A stretch of 64,000 bases of DNA from Faecalibacterium langellae. Its GTDB lineage: Bacteria; Bacillota; Clostridia; Oscillospirales; Ruminococcaceae. Below, one piece after another: positions 44,141 to 52,671 of this stretch (position 1 is its first letter; each line of letters opens with the position of its first letter). The position numbers were made by a program, and so were the translations under genes. The stretch covers positions 94,206-158,205 of the forward strand of contig NZ_NMTR01000016.1 in NCBI RefSeq assembly GCF_002549775.1, in the 5' to 3' direction. The notes below the pieces were generated by a model. The model was not told where the DNA came from. It searched no databases and saw only the letters and a list, made by a program, of their open reading frames with translations.

Positions 44141-44686
44141 AAAAGGCGCAAAATTTCAGACACGCGACTACGCTCTGCGCGGGAAGCATCTTCCGATAAC
44201 AAAAAGAAAAAGCGGTGACTCGTGCAGGTTGAGTCATCGCTTTTCTTGCCCTTTGCAGGGCAGGCAGGGTAAATGATAAGAAGGTAAATGAAGAAAATAG
44301 CAGTTTCAGAACAAAGGTGCCCGGGGTGAGCGCAGACCGCTCTGAGAAGCCAATGTATCCAACACGGTGCCTTTGTTGGATACAACATACCACGTTTCAA
44401 AAAGAATTACAAGCCCTTTTTTCAAATTTTCACCAAAAAACATGCGAAAAATCGCATTTTCGGTGAAACGCACAAATTTAACAAAAAGTTCCCGGCAAAC
44501 TGACGAACAAGCCCAAATGTACCGGGAACGCCGGCGGCGTGCAAAAGATCCACAGGGGATGCGCAGTTCTTTACAAGAGCAGAATGGTGTGTTAAGATGG
44601 ATGCATAATGGATAGGTCTGCGGCTTGCGGCAGACGGGAGGGGACGGAGCAGAGGGCTCCGGACCGGGAAAGGAGTATTTTTTTAA
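44141..44686. other. Noncoding region with two hairpins and the MATE promoter
   Basis: AGCGGTGACTC (44211-44221) and GAGTCATCGCT (44231-44241) form a terminator-like stem with T-rich 3' side. An inverted repeat TGTATCCAACA/TGTTGGATACA lies at about 44354-44384. A promoter TTTACA (44570-44575), 17 nt, TAAGAT (44593-44598) precedes the MATE gene. Nothing coding is seen. Confidence 0.65.
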
Positions 44687-46063
44687 ATGGCAGAACAGGT
44701 TGCCAGCGGGGCAAAAGCGCCGCTGTTCGGCGGCAGAAAACCGCTGTTTACCCAAAAGGAACTGCTGCGGCTGACCGGCCCGCTGCTGGTGGAGCAGCTG
44801 CTGGAAGTGACCGTGGGCATGGCCGATACCATGATGGTGTCCCGCTGCGGCGAGGCGGCCATCTCGGGCGTCAGTCTGGTGGATATGATCAACCAGCTCA
44901 TCATCGTGCTGTTTGCGGCGCTGGCCACCGGCGGCGCGGTGGTGGTGAGCCAGTTTCTGGGCGCGCGGGAGCAGAAGGACGCCGACCGGAGTTCCGGCCA
45001 GCTGATCCTGCTCAGCGGTGTGTTCGGCGTGCTGGTGGGCGCGGTGTGCTTCTTCTTTGCGCGGCCCATGATCCGGCTGTGCTATGGCTCCATTGCGCCG
45101 GACGTGCTGGAGGCCAGCGTGCTGTACTTAAAGATCATCGCTCTGAGCTACCCGTTCCTGGCGCTTTATAACGGCGGCGCGGCGCTTTACCGCAGCATGG
45201 GCAACTCGAAAATTTCCATGCAGATCAGCATCCTGATGAACATCATCAACATCGTGGGCAACGCGGTGTGCATCTTCGGGTTGAAGATGGGCGTGGACGG
45301 CGTCGCATGGCCCAGCGTTATCTCCCGTGTGGTGGCGGCCGTGCTGATTTTGGGCAAGTGCTACCAGAAGGGTCAGGCGCTGAATGTGCCCAAAACCACC
45401 CGACTGGACGCCCGCATGACCAAACGCATCCTCGGCATCGGCATCCCGTCGGCCTTTGAGAACAGCCTGTTCCAGGCCGGACGCATCCTGGTGGTGAGCA
45501 TGATCTCCGCCTTTGGCACCGTGCAGATCGCGGCCAACGCCGTGGCCAACAACCTCGACGGTATGGGCTGCATCCCCGGCCAGGCCATTGGCCTTGCCAT
45601 GATCACGGTGGTGGGCCGCTGTGTGGGCGCAGGCGACAGCGAACAGGCCATCTATTATACCCGCAAGCTCACGGGGTGGGCCTACATTACCATGGGCGTC
45701 TTCAACGGTGCCATCCTTATCTTCCTGCCGCAGCTGGTCAATATCTATGCGCTGTCCGGCGAGACCATGGTGCTGGCCGAAACGCTGGTGCGCATCCACG
45801 CGGGCTGCGCCATCTTCCTGTGGCCGGTGTCCTTCGTGCTGCCCAACGCCCTGCGTGCCGCCAACGACGTGAAATTTACCATGCTGGTGTCCATCCTGAG
45901 CATGGCGGTGTGGCGTCTGGGCTTCAGCTATCTGCTGTGCGTGCAGCTGGGCTGGGGTGCTGTGGGCGTGTGGATCGCCATGGTCATCGACTGGGTGTGC
46001 CGCGTCATCTGCTTTGTGGCCCGCTTCCGCAGCGGTGTATGGAAGAACAAATATCACGCATAA
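44687..46063 (+). CDS. MATE family efflux transporter
   Basis: This 458-residue protein has twelve hydrophobic segments and the two internally related MATE halves, starting LTGPLLVEQLLEVTVGMADTMM (written in part: LLVEQLLEV, GMADTMMVS near residue 44) and GIGIPSAFENSLFQ near residue 245. Codon use fits the surrounding genome, unlike the AT-rich MATE at 19804, with which it shares only family-level similarity. A GAAAGGAG site precedes ATG 44687. It may form an operon with the exonuclease III gene, 18 nt downstream. The substrate is unknown. Confidence 0.92.
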   Translation: MAEQVASGAKAPLFGGRKPLFTQKELLRLTGPLLVEQLLEVTVGMADTMMVSRCGEAAISGVSLVDMINQLIIVLFAALATGGAVVVSQFLGAREQKDADRSSGQLILLSGVFGVLVGAVCFFFARPMIRLCYGSIAPDVLEASVLYLKIIALSYPFLALYNGGAALYRSMGNSKISMQISILMNIINIVGNAVCIFGLKMGVDGVAWPSVISRVVAAVLILGKCYQKGQALNVPKTTRLDARMTKRILGIGIPSAFENSLFQAGRILVVSMISAFGTVQIAANAVANNLDGMGCIPGQAIGLAMITVVGRCVGAGDSEQAIYYTRKLTGWAYITMGVFNGAILIFLPQLVNIYALSGETMVLAETLVRIHAGCAIFLWPVSFVLPNALRAANDVKFTMLVSILSMAVWRLGFSYLLCVQLGWGAVGVWIAMVIDWVCRVICFVARFRSGVWKNKYHA

Positions 46064-46081
46064 CTATAAAAGGAGAAGTGC

Positions 46082-46834
46082 ATGAAACTCATCAGCTGGA
46101 ACGTCAACGGCCTGCGCGCCTGCCTGACCCACGGCTTTGCCGAGAGCTTTGCGCAGTTGGACGCCGACATCTTCTCGGTGCAGGAGACCAAGATGCAGCC
46201 CGGTCAGGCCGACTTTGCCCCGGACGGCTACACCGAGTACACCTATTCGGCCGAGAAAAAGGGCTACTCCGGCACGGCATGCTGGTGCCGTGAGGTGCCG
46301 CTGGCCGTGACTATGGGCATCGGCATCGAGCAGCACGACCACGAGGGCCGGGTGCTGACACTGGAATACCCGGGGTTCTATCTGGTGAACTGCTACACCC
46401 CCAACAGCCAGGACGGCCTGAAGCGGCTGGACTACCGCATGGAGTGGGAGGACGCCTTCCGGGCCTACCTGCTGGCGCTGGATGCGAAAAAGCCGGTGAT
46501 CCTGTGCGGCGATCTGAACGTGGCCCACAGGGAGATCGACATCAAGAACGACAAGACCAACCACATGAGTGCAGGCTTCACCGATCAGGAGCGCGGCAAG
46601 ATGACCGAACTGCTGGACGCAGGTTTTGCCGACAGCTTCCGCCTGCTGCATCCGGATGAGGTGAAGTACAGCTGGTGGAGCTACCGCTTCCACGCCCGGG
46701 AGAAGAACGCGGGCTGGCGCATTGATTACTTTATCGTTTCCCGCCGCATCGCCGAAAAAGTGCGTGCGGCCGAGATCCACAACGAGATCTTCGGCTCGGA
46801 CCACTGCCCGGTGGAGCTGGACATCGACCTGTAA
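46082..46834 (+). CDS. Exodeoxyribonuclease III / AP endonuclease
   Basis: This 250-residue enzyme cuts DNA at abasic sites and trims 3' ends in base-excision repair, using Mg2+. Family motifs are WNVNGLRA (residues 6-13), the metal ligand Glu in VQETKMQ near residue 37, CGDLNVAH near residue 142, and the catalytic Asp/His in FGSDHCPVELD near the C-terminus. Length matches Firmicute ExoA. ATG 46082 has AAAGGAGAAG upstream. Confidence 0.94.
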   Translation: MKLISWNVNGLRACLTHGFAESFAQLDADIFSVQETKMQPGQADFAPDGYTEYTYSAEKKGYSGTACWCREVPLAVTMGIGIEQHDHEGRVLTLEYPGFYLVNCYTPNSQDGLKRLDYRMEWEDAFRAYLLALDAKKPVILCGDLNVAHREIDIKNDKTNHMSAGFTDQERGKMTELLDAGFADSFRLLHPDEVKYSWWSYRFHAREKNAGWRIDYFIVSRRIAEKVRAAEIHNEIFGSDHCPVELDIDL

Positions 46835-46850
46835 GCTTTTTCAGAAAGAA

Positions 46851-46905
46851 TCGCCCTCTCAGCCAAAGCCCATCGGCTTTGTCCGCTCTCCCAGAGGGAG
46901 AGCCA
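46851..46905. repeat. MITE-like palindromic repeat, half copy
   Basis: The left terminal repeat TCGCCCTCTC (46851-46860) is identical to that at 25456. Inner hairpins AAAGCC-CATC-GGCTTT and CTCTCCC-AGA-GGGAGAG (46886-46902) follow. The right half is absent. Its end abuts the ribosome site of the next gene. Confidence 0.75.
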
Positions 46906-46921
46906 AGAAAAAGGAGAAGCT

Positions 46922-47407
46922 ATGCTCAAGAATTATCTGCTGGTGTTTTTCATTTCCATGGTGCCCATCATTGAGCTGCGCGGTGCCATCCCCATCGGGC
47001 TGGGCATGGGCCTGCCGGTGCTGCCCACTTATCTGGTGTGCGTCATCGGCAACATGATCCCGGTGCCGTTCATCTACCTGTTTGCCCGCAAGTTCCTCAT
47101 CTGGGGCTATCACAAGCCCCTCGTCGGGCCCATCTGCCGCTTCTGCATCAACAAGGGCGAAAAAGGCGGACGCGCACTGGAAGCCAAGGCGGGCCGCGGC
47201 CTGCCGCTGGCGCTGCTGCTGTTCGTGGGCATCCCGCTGCCGGGCACTGGCGCATGGACCGGCACGCTGGCAGGCTCCATCCTGGATATGAAGTTCAAGG
47301 ACGTGGTCAAGGCCTGCATGGGCGGCGTGCTGCTGGCGGGCGTCATCATGGGTCTGGCCAGTGCGGGCCTGCTGGGCGCACTGAGCAGCCTGTTCTCGGT
47401 GGGCTGA
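46922..47407 (+). CDS. Small multi-drug export protein (COG2426 family)
   Basis: This 161-residue membrane protein has about four hydrophobic segments and the family signature MVPIIELRGAIPIGLGMGLP (about 13-32), with LFVGIPLPGTGAWTGTLAG in the second half. The name comes from the family; real substrates are unknown. AAAAGGAG precedes ATG 46922. It follows the exonuclease gene after a MITE-like repeat and may be co-transcribed with it. Confidence 0.88.
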   Translation: MLKNYLLVFFISMVPIIELRGAIPIGLGMGLPVLPTYLVCVIGNMIPVPFIYLFARKFLIWGYHKPLVGPICRFCINKGEKGGRALEAKAGRGLPLALLLFVGIPLPGTGAWTGTLAGSILDMKFKDVVKACMGGVLLAGVIMGLASAGLLGALSSLFSVG

Positions 47408-47537
47408 GGAAAAAAAGACTGTGTTCCGGTAAAGAACAACAATTGACAATGGCATTTTGCCGCTGAGTATGCTAAAATAAAAAAGTGTTTTGAAACCGGC
47501 GGCGAAAAGCTGCCGGACAGAAAGGAACGATAAGATC

Positions 47538-48926
47538 ATGGATCAGGCACTGAATCAGAAAATCGACGCATATATTGCGCAAAACAAGGAACAGCTGCTG
47601 AAGGATATCGCCGCTCTGGTGGCAGTCAACAGCGTAGAGGGCACCCCGGAAGAGGGTGCACCCTTCGGCGCAGGCCCCCGTGCAGCGCTGGACAAGACGC
47701 TGGAGCTGGCTGCGGGCATGGGCTTTGCCACCCGCAACTGCGAAAACTACATCGGCTATGCAGAGCTGGCCGGCAAAGACCCTGAAAAGTATCTGGCGAC
47801 CATCTGCCATGTGGACGTGGTGCCCGTGGGCAACGGCTGGACGGCCGACCCCTTCACCATGCGCATTCAGGACGGCTGGCTGCTGGGCCGCGGCGTTGCC
47901 GACGACAAAGGCCCCATGGTGGCTACCCTGTATGCCCTGAAGTTCCTCAAGGAGCAGGGCTATGAGCTGCGCTACCCCATCCGTGCGCTGATCGGCGACA
48001 ACGAGGAGACCCACATGCAGGATGTGGACTACTACCTGAAGAACTACCCGGCCCCGGCCTTCTGCTTCACCCCGGATGCGGAGTTCCCGGTGTGCAACGG
48101 TGAGAAGGGCCTGTTCGGTGCCAAGATCGTCAGCCCGGTGTGCAACGGTGTGATCGTGGATTTTGAGGGCGGTGTGGCCAACAACGCCGTGCCGGACCGC
48201 GCCAGTGCACTGGTCAAGACCGACATCTCCAAGCTGAAGAATGCCCCCAACATCACGCTGGAACCGGAAGGCGACGGCGTGCGCATCCGCGGCTGGGGCA
48301 AGTCCGGTCATGCCGCCATGCCGGAAGGCACCGTGAACGCCATTGGTCTGGTGGCAAACTACCTGCTGGACAACGGCCTGTGCAACGACGCCGAGCGCGC
48401 TTATCTGGAAGCCATCCGCAAGCTGCACGCTTCCACCGCAGGTGAAGGTCTGGGCATCAACTGCGCCGACGGCCCCTTCGGCCCGCTGACCGTCATCGGC
48501 GGCCGCATCTATATGCAGGATGGCCGCATTTATCAGACCATGGACAGCCGCTTCCCCACCTGCACCAACGGCGAGACCATGGAAAAGCAGATCCGCGCTG
48601 CTCTGGGCGACGGTGCCGAGCTGCAGGATGTGACCGCTGCCGAGCCGTTCTATATTGAAGCCGACAGCCCGGCCATCCAGGCCTGCATCAACACTTACAA
48701 TGAGGTCACCGGCGAGAACGCCAAGCCCTTCACCATGGGCGGCGGCACCTACGCCCGCCACTTCCCCTATGCGGTCAGCTTTGGCCCCGAGCATGTGGAC
48801 CTGCCGCTGCCGGAGTTCGGCGGCCCGATGCACGGTGCCAACGAGGCAGCACCCATCGACAAGCTGCTGGAAGCCGTGAAGATCTATATCATCGCCCTGC
48901 TGCGCCTTGAGGAGATCGACTTCTGA
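47538..48926 (+). CDS. pepV: M20 family dipeptidase (PepV type)
   Basis: PepV-type enzymes cleave dipeptides with two bound metal ions. The 462-residue protein has the first metal ligands H91-V-D93 (CHVDVVPVG), GRGVADDKGPM near residue 116, and the Glu pair in GDNEETHM near residue 153. A lid domain sits in the middle, and a C-terminal GGGTYARHF / GPMHGANE segment gives the last His ligand. ATG 47538 follows AAAGGAACG. A likely promoter has TTGACA at 47443 and TATGCT at 47468 with a 19-nt spacer. The next gene overlaps its stop. Confidence 0.92.
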   Translation: MDQALNQKIDAYIAQNKEQLLKDIAALVAVNSVEGTPEEGAPFGAGPRAALDKTLELAAGMGFATRNCENYIGYAELAGKDPEKYLATICHVDVVPVGNGWTADPFTMRIQDGWLLGRGVADDKGPMVATLYALKFLKEQGYELRYPIRALIGDNEETHMQDVDYYLKNYPAPAFCFTPDAEFPVCNGEKGLFGAKIVSPVCNGVIVDFEGGVANNAVPDRASALVKTDISKLKNAPNITLEPEGDGVRIRGWGKSGHAAMPEGTVNAIGLVANYLLDNGLCNDAERAYLEAIRKLHASTAGEGLGINCADGPFGPLTVIGGRIYMQDGRIYQTMDSRFPTCTNGETMEKQIRAALGDGAELQDVTAAEPFYIEADSPAIQACINTYNEVTGENAKPFTMGGGTYARHFPYAVSFGPEHVDLPLPEFGGPMHGANEAAPIDKLLEAVKIYIIALLRLEEIDF

Positions 48927-49354
48927 TGCAGCCGGTGAATGTGCTTGTCATTGACGGACAGGGCGGCGGCCTGGGCAGACAACTGGTGGCTGCCCTCAGC
49001 GCCCAGTGCCCGGAAGCCCAGCTCACCGCTGTGGGCACCAACAGTCTGGCGGCCAACGCCATGCTGAAAGCCGGTGCCCAGCGCGCCGCCACCGGCGAGA
49101 ATGCCGTGGTGGTGAACTGCCGCCGTGCGGATATTATCGTGGGGCCCATCGGCATCGTCATCGCAGATGCGCTGCTGGGAGAGATCACCCCCGCCATGGC
49201 CACGGCCGTGTGCCAGAGCAGTGCCACCCGGGTGCTCATTCCGGTGAACCACTGTGAAAATTATATCGTCGGCGTGCCCGACCAGCCCATCAGCGCCCTT
49301 GTGGCCGCTGCGGTGCAGAAGGTGAAGGCCCTCTGCAACGGGGAAGGCTGCTGA
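48926..49354 (+). CDS. DUF3842 family protein
   Basis: This 142-residue protein has a Rossmann-like start (VLVIDGQGGGLGRQLV, about residues 6-21) with a glycine-rich loop that suggests nucleotide binding, and a central ADIIVGPIGIVIADALLGEITP block typical of DUF3842. The start codon shares a base with the pepV stop (TGATG), so the two are translationally coupled. No function is established. Confidence 0.85.
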   Translation: MQPVNVLVIDGQGGGLGRQLVAALSAQCPEAQLTAVGTNSLAANAMLKAGAQRAATGENAVVVNCRRADIIVGPIGIVIADALLGEITPAMATAVCQSSATRVLIPVNHCENYIVGVPDQPISALVAAAVQKVKALCNGEGC

Positions 49355-49363
49355 ATACCGAAA

Positions 49364-49412
49364 AAGAACGCCCTTCCGATACGATGCGTTGTGTCGGAAG
49401 GGCGTTTTGCTG
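49364..49412. terminator. Bidirectional terminator after DUF3842 and cysE
   Basis: AACGCCCTTCCGA pairs with TCGGAAGGGCGTT around a short loop, with T-run to the right and A-run to the left. It serves both convergent genes. Confidence 0.9.
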
Positions 49413-49423
49413 TCTGTCGAAAA

Positions 49424-50095
49424 TTACGGCTTCTGCCGGGCGGCGATCTGCTCGGCTGTGGGCGGGGTGTCGCCCTGGGCGGCGTTTTCCAGCACGCCCA
49501 GGCGGCGGTCCAGATCGGTCAGACGCTGGGCCACGAGATCCGGCAGGTCCTGCTGGTCCAGATCGTCCGCCGGGTTCACGGCCTTGTTGTTGATGCGCAC
49601 CACCTCGGCGGGCACGCCCACGGCGGTGCAGTTGGCGGGCAGGTTGCGCAGCACCACGCTGCCGGCACCGATGCGGGAGTTGTCGCCGATGTACACCGGG
49701 CCCAGCACTTTGGTGCCCGCGCCGATCAGCACGTTGTTGCCCAGGGTGGGGTGACGCTTACCGGCGTCCTTGCCGGTGCCGCCTAAGGTGACGCCGTGAT
49801 AGATGGTGCAGTTGTCGCCGATCTCGGTGGTCTCGCCGAACACGATGCCCATGCCATGGTCGATGAACAGGCACTTGCCGATGGTAGCGCCGGGGTGGAT
49901 CTCGATGCCGGTGCGGCGGCGGCCATGCTGGCTGACCCACCGGGCGAGGAAGAACCGCTTGTGCTGGTACAGCCAATGTGCAATGCGGTGGTACACCAGA
50001 ATGTGAAAGCCCGGGTACAGCAGAATGACCTCCAGCACGCTGCGCGCGGCGGGGTCCTTGCGCTGGATGTTCCGTGCGTCGTCCAACAAACCCAT
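49424..50095 (-). CDS. cysE: Serine O-acetyltransferase
   Basis: CysE acetylates serine with acetyl-CoA, the first step of cysteine synthesis. The 223-residue protein has the short N-terminal helical domain of the EpsC type and the left-handed beta-helix of hexapeptide repeats (about 65-170), with catalytic His and Asp in [13 protein letters not shown], plus [10 protein letters not shown] and [16 protein letters not shown] helical tail follows. ATG 50095 has GAGAGGA upstream. A minus-strand TATAAT lies at about 50157-50162. I found no T-box. Confidence 0.93.
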   Translation of the reverse strand: MGLLDDARNIQRKDPAARSVLEVILLYPGFHILVYHRIAHWLYQHKRFFLARWVSQHGRRRTGIEIHPGATIGKCLFIDHGMGIVFGETTEIGDNCTIYHGVTLGGTGKDAGKRHPTLGNNVLIGAGTKVLGPVYIGDNSRIGAGSVVLRNLPANCTAVGVPAEVVRINNKAVNPADDLDQQDLPDLVAQRLTDLDRRLGVLENAAQGDTPPTAEQIAARQKP

Positions 50096-50313
50096 GGGGA
50101 TGTCCTCTCTTTCCTGATGCCTGTTCCGGAAACACAGGCAAACTCTCCTGACCTTATTATAATAGCACAGCAGGTTTGGAATGTACAGTGATATGCTAGG
50201 AATTGGCACGACTAACCCGTCAAAGTGCAGGAAAAGAGCGGTTTTGGGTAGAGTAGCTAAAAAACAGAGGGGGAAGCGGCAAACCTTTTTGCAACAAAAC
50301 ACCCCCGGAAGCA

Positions 50314-50343
50314 TTGACACATTTCGCGTTTCTATGCTAAAAT
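50314..50343 (+). promoter_or_regulatory. Promoter of the pyrC operon
   Basis: TTGACA (50314-50319), 18 nt and TAAAAT (50338-50343). Transcription should start near 50350, about 33 nt before the leader start codon. From about 50165 to 50313 I see nothing beyond this and the cysE upstream region. Confidence 0.8.
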
Positions 50344-50382
50344 ATTAAGAAGAAATTGCAAATACAAAAAGGAGACAGCACC

Positions 50383-50472
50383 ATGCAGAAAAGCGCGATG
50401 TGCACCAAACTGAACAAGCAGTTCGCGTCCGGTTTTGCCGTGGGTTCGTTGTTTCCTTTTTTTGTGAAGTGA
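50383..50472 (+). CDS. Leader peptide of the pyrC operon (29 residues)
   Basis: A short open frame has a strong AAAAAGGAGA ribosome site 8 nt upstream and encodes MQKSAMCTKLNKQFASGFAV followed by GSLFPFFVK. Its last codons read through a U-rich run (GTTTCCTTTTTTT, 50451-50463). The stop (50470-50472) ends one base before the terminator stem at 50474. This is the layout of E. coli pyrL before pyrBI, where low UTP stalls polymerase in the U-tract, the ribosome catches up and prevents the hairpin. I infer the same here; no known PyrR-binding loop was seen. Confidence 0.75.
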   Translation: MQKSAMCTKLNKQFASGFAVGSLFPFFVK

Positions 50473-50473
50473 G

Positions 50474-50504
50474 CTTTTCCCTTTATGGGAAAAGTTTTTT
50501 TTTT
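50474..50504 (+). terminator. Attenuator terminator before pyrC
   Basis: CTTTTCCC (50474-50481), loop TTTAT and GGGAAAAG (50487-50494) are followed by ten T. A second small hairpin GCCCG/CGGGC (50505-50518) comes next. The terminator sits 56 nt before pyrC and must be bypassed for pyr expression. Confidence 0.88.
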
Positions 50505-50559
50505 GCCCGTTTGCGGGCAGATGCCGCTCAAAACATGCTGACTACAGGAGGGGACCGCG

Positions 50560-51750
50560 ATGCTGCTGGTAAACGCTGTGAACACCGAAGGACGACCGCT
50601 GGAGATTTTTGTAAAGGACGGCAAGATCGCCGCCGTGGGCCAGGAACTGGAAGCGCTGGCAGGAGAAAATGAGACTGTCATCGACGCGGGCGGCCTGACC
50701 GTGCTGCCCGCCTTTGTGGACCTGCACTGCCACTGGCGCACCCCGGGCTTTGAGTATAAGGAAGACATCGAGACCGGCAGCCGCGCCGCCGCCGCAGGCG
50801 GCTACACCTTCGTGAACCTGATGCCCAACACGAAGCCCGTCTGCTCCTCGGCGGCACAGGCCATGATGGTGGAGCAGAAGGCCGCCGAAGTGGGCCTGTG
50901 CGACGTGAACCAGACTGTCTCCATCACCGAGAACTTTGACGGCAAGAGCATCGACCACCTCAAGACCCTGCCCGCCAGCGTCAAGTTCATCACCGAGGAC
51001 GGCCACGGCGTGCAGGACAACGCCACGATGGCCCGGGCCTTTGCCATCTGCACCCAGAAGGATATCACCGTGATGAGCCACGCCGAGGATATGGAAATCA
51101 GCCCCTGGGACTACCGTCTGGCTGAGGACATCGAGACCGTGCGCAACTGCTGGCTGAGCGAATATTACCAGACAAAGCTGCACATGTGCCATGTGTCCAC
51201 CCGGGGTGCGCTGGATGCCATCCAGATGGCAAAGCTGCACGGGGCCCCGGTCACCTGTGAGGTGACCCCGCACCACCTGTGGTTCACCAATGACACCTGC
51301 GATTACCGCGTGAACCCGCCCATCCGCACCGCCGACGATGTGCAGGCGCTGGTGGACGGCATCCGCAGCGGCATCGTGGATGCCATTGCCACCGACCACG
51401 CCCCTCACTCCGAGGAAGATAAGCTCAAGGGCATGGCCGGCATGGTGGGCAGCGAGACGGCTTTCGGCGTGTGCTACACCAAGCTCTGCAAGCAGGAGGG
51501 CCTGCCGCTGGAAGTGCTGGTGCACCTGATGAGCACCCGCCCGGCAGAAATTCTGGGCCTTGCCAAGGGCCAGCTGGAGCCGGGCTACGATGCGGACTTT
51601 GTGCTGGTGGATCTGGATACCCCCTACACCGTGGACAAGGACAAGCTGCACTCCAAATCTCACAACACCCCGTTCGACGGTGCCCAGCTGTACGGCAAGG
51701 TCTGCGCCACCATCAAGGGCGGTAAGATCACCTATCAGGCCGAGGAGTAA
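50560..51750 (+). CDS. pyrC: Dihydroorotase
   Basis: PyrC cyclises carbamoyl-aspartate to dihydroorotate. The 396-residue amidohydrolase has the first metal site DLHCHWRTPG (about 54-63; most relatives have DxHxHxREPG, so the Arg is kept and Glu is Thr), the FVNLMPNTKPV motif near residue 89 and the late DAIATDHAPHS motif near residue 276. ATG 50560 follows AGGAGG. It is the first gene of pyrC-F-K-D. Confidence 0.93.
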   Translation: MLLVNAVNTEGRPLEIFVKDGKIAAVGQELEALAGENETVIDAGGLTVLPAFVDLHCHWRTPGFEYKEDIETGSRAAAAGGYTFVNLMPNTKPVCSSAAQAMMVEQKAAEVGLCDVNQTVSITENFDGKSIDHLKTLPASVKFITEDGHGVQDNATMARAFAICTQKDITVMSHAEDMEISPWDYRLAEDIETVRNCWLSEYYQTKLHMCHVSTRGALDAIQMAKLHGAPVTCEVTPHHLWFTNDTCDYRVNPPIRTADDVQALVDGIRSGIVDAIATDHAPHSEEDKLKGMAGMVGSETAFGVCYTKLCKQEGLPLEVLVHLMSTRPAEILGLAKGQLEPGYDADFVLVDLDTPYTVDKDKLHSKSHNTPFDGAQLYGKVCATIKGGKITYQAEE

Positions 51751-51804
51751 AACCCATAGTTACAATTTATTTTCTATAAATACGACTTACAGGAGGACAC
51801 CCAA

Positions 51805-52671
51805 ATGACGAACATGGATAAACTGTACGAAGCTGTGGAAGCCCGCGGCCCGGTGTGCGTGGGTCTGGACACCGACTTCAGCTATCTGCCCGCCGATTTT
51901 GTGGACAGCACCCTGACCAAGGGCGAGAACATCGTGCGCTTCAACAAGAAGCTCATTGATGCCACCAAGGCTGTGGCAGGCTGCTACAAGGTGCAGATCG
52001 CTTACTACGAGTCTCTGGGCATGGAGGGCCTGAAGGCCTACGCCGATACCCTGAAGGCTGTGCGCGAGGCTGGCATCCCGGTCATCGCCGACATCAAGCG
52101 CGGCGACATTGCCAAGACCGCCGAGATGTACGCCATGGGCCACTTTACCGGCGACTTCGAGGCCGACTTCGTCACTCTGGCACCCTACATGGGTCTGGAC
52201 TCCATCAGCCCCTACCTGCCCTACGCCGAAAAGCAGGGCAAGGGCATGTTCGTGCTGTGCCGCACCTCCAACGGCGGTGCCAAGGACTTTGAGTACGAGA
52301 AGCTGGCCGACGGCCGCCACGTCTACGATCTGGTGGGCGACAAGCTGAACGCTCTGGGCAAGGACTACATGGGCGAGCACGGCTACTCCTCCATCGGTCT
52401 GGTCATCGGCGGCACCCACATCGAGGAAGCCACCGAGATCCGCGCCAAGTATCAGGACAGCTTCTTCCTGATCCCCGGCTACGGCGCACAGGGCGGCAAG
52501 GCCGAGGACATTGCCCAGTACCTGAGCAAGGGCAACGGCGGTGTGGTCAACTCCAGCCGCGGCATCCTGCTGGCTTACAAAAAGCAGCCGGGCGTTGCCT
52601 TTGACGAAGCCGCTTACAACGAGTGCGTGAATATGAAGGAGGCCATTGCCCATGCGTGCAGCCTGCTGTGA
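51805..52671 (+). CDS. pyrF: Orotidine 5'-phosphate decarboxylase
   Basis: PyrF decarboxylates OMP to UMP, the last step of the pathway. The 288-residue protein is the longer type 2 form. It has the catalytic D96-I-K98-R-G-D101 motif and CVGLDTDFSYLP near residue 17. ATG 51805 follows AGGAGGAC. Its 3' end overlaps the pyrK start by 20 nt. Confidence 0.95.
   Translation: MTNMDKLYEAVEARGPVCVGLDTDFSYLPADFVDSTLTKGENIVRFNKKLIDATKAVAGCYKVQIAYYESLGMEGLKAYADTLKAVREAGIPVIADIKRGDIAKTAEMYAMGHFTGDFEADFVTLAPYMGLDSISPYLPYAEKQGKGMFVLCRTSNGGAKDFEYEKLADGRHVYDLVGDKLNALGKDYMGEHGYSSIGLVIGGTHIEEATEIRAKYQDSFFLIPGYGAQGGKAEDIAQYLSKGNGGVVNSSRGILLAYKKQPGVAFDEAAYNECVNMKEAIAHACSLL

Noticed and set aside
43755..44300. 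Decayed gene or transposase remnant right of folC
   Set aside because: No frame shows a recognisable domain; the sequence is a chain of short palindromes matched by the left arm, so it is described as a repeat.
44352..44384. Another TTGTATACAA-type operator before the second MATE gene
   Set aside because: The inverted repeat TGTATCCAACA/TGTTGGATACA differs from the uxa operator in core and symmetry and looks like a hairpin with a long loop.
50096..50313. T-box leader for cysE
   Set aside because: No AGGGTGG-type T-box core, specifier loop or following terminator could be found on the minus strand.
50344..50560. PyrR-binding attenuator before pyrC
   Set aside because: The conserved PyrR anti-antiterminator loop was not found; the leader frame with U-run explains the structure better.
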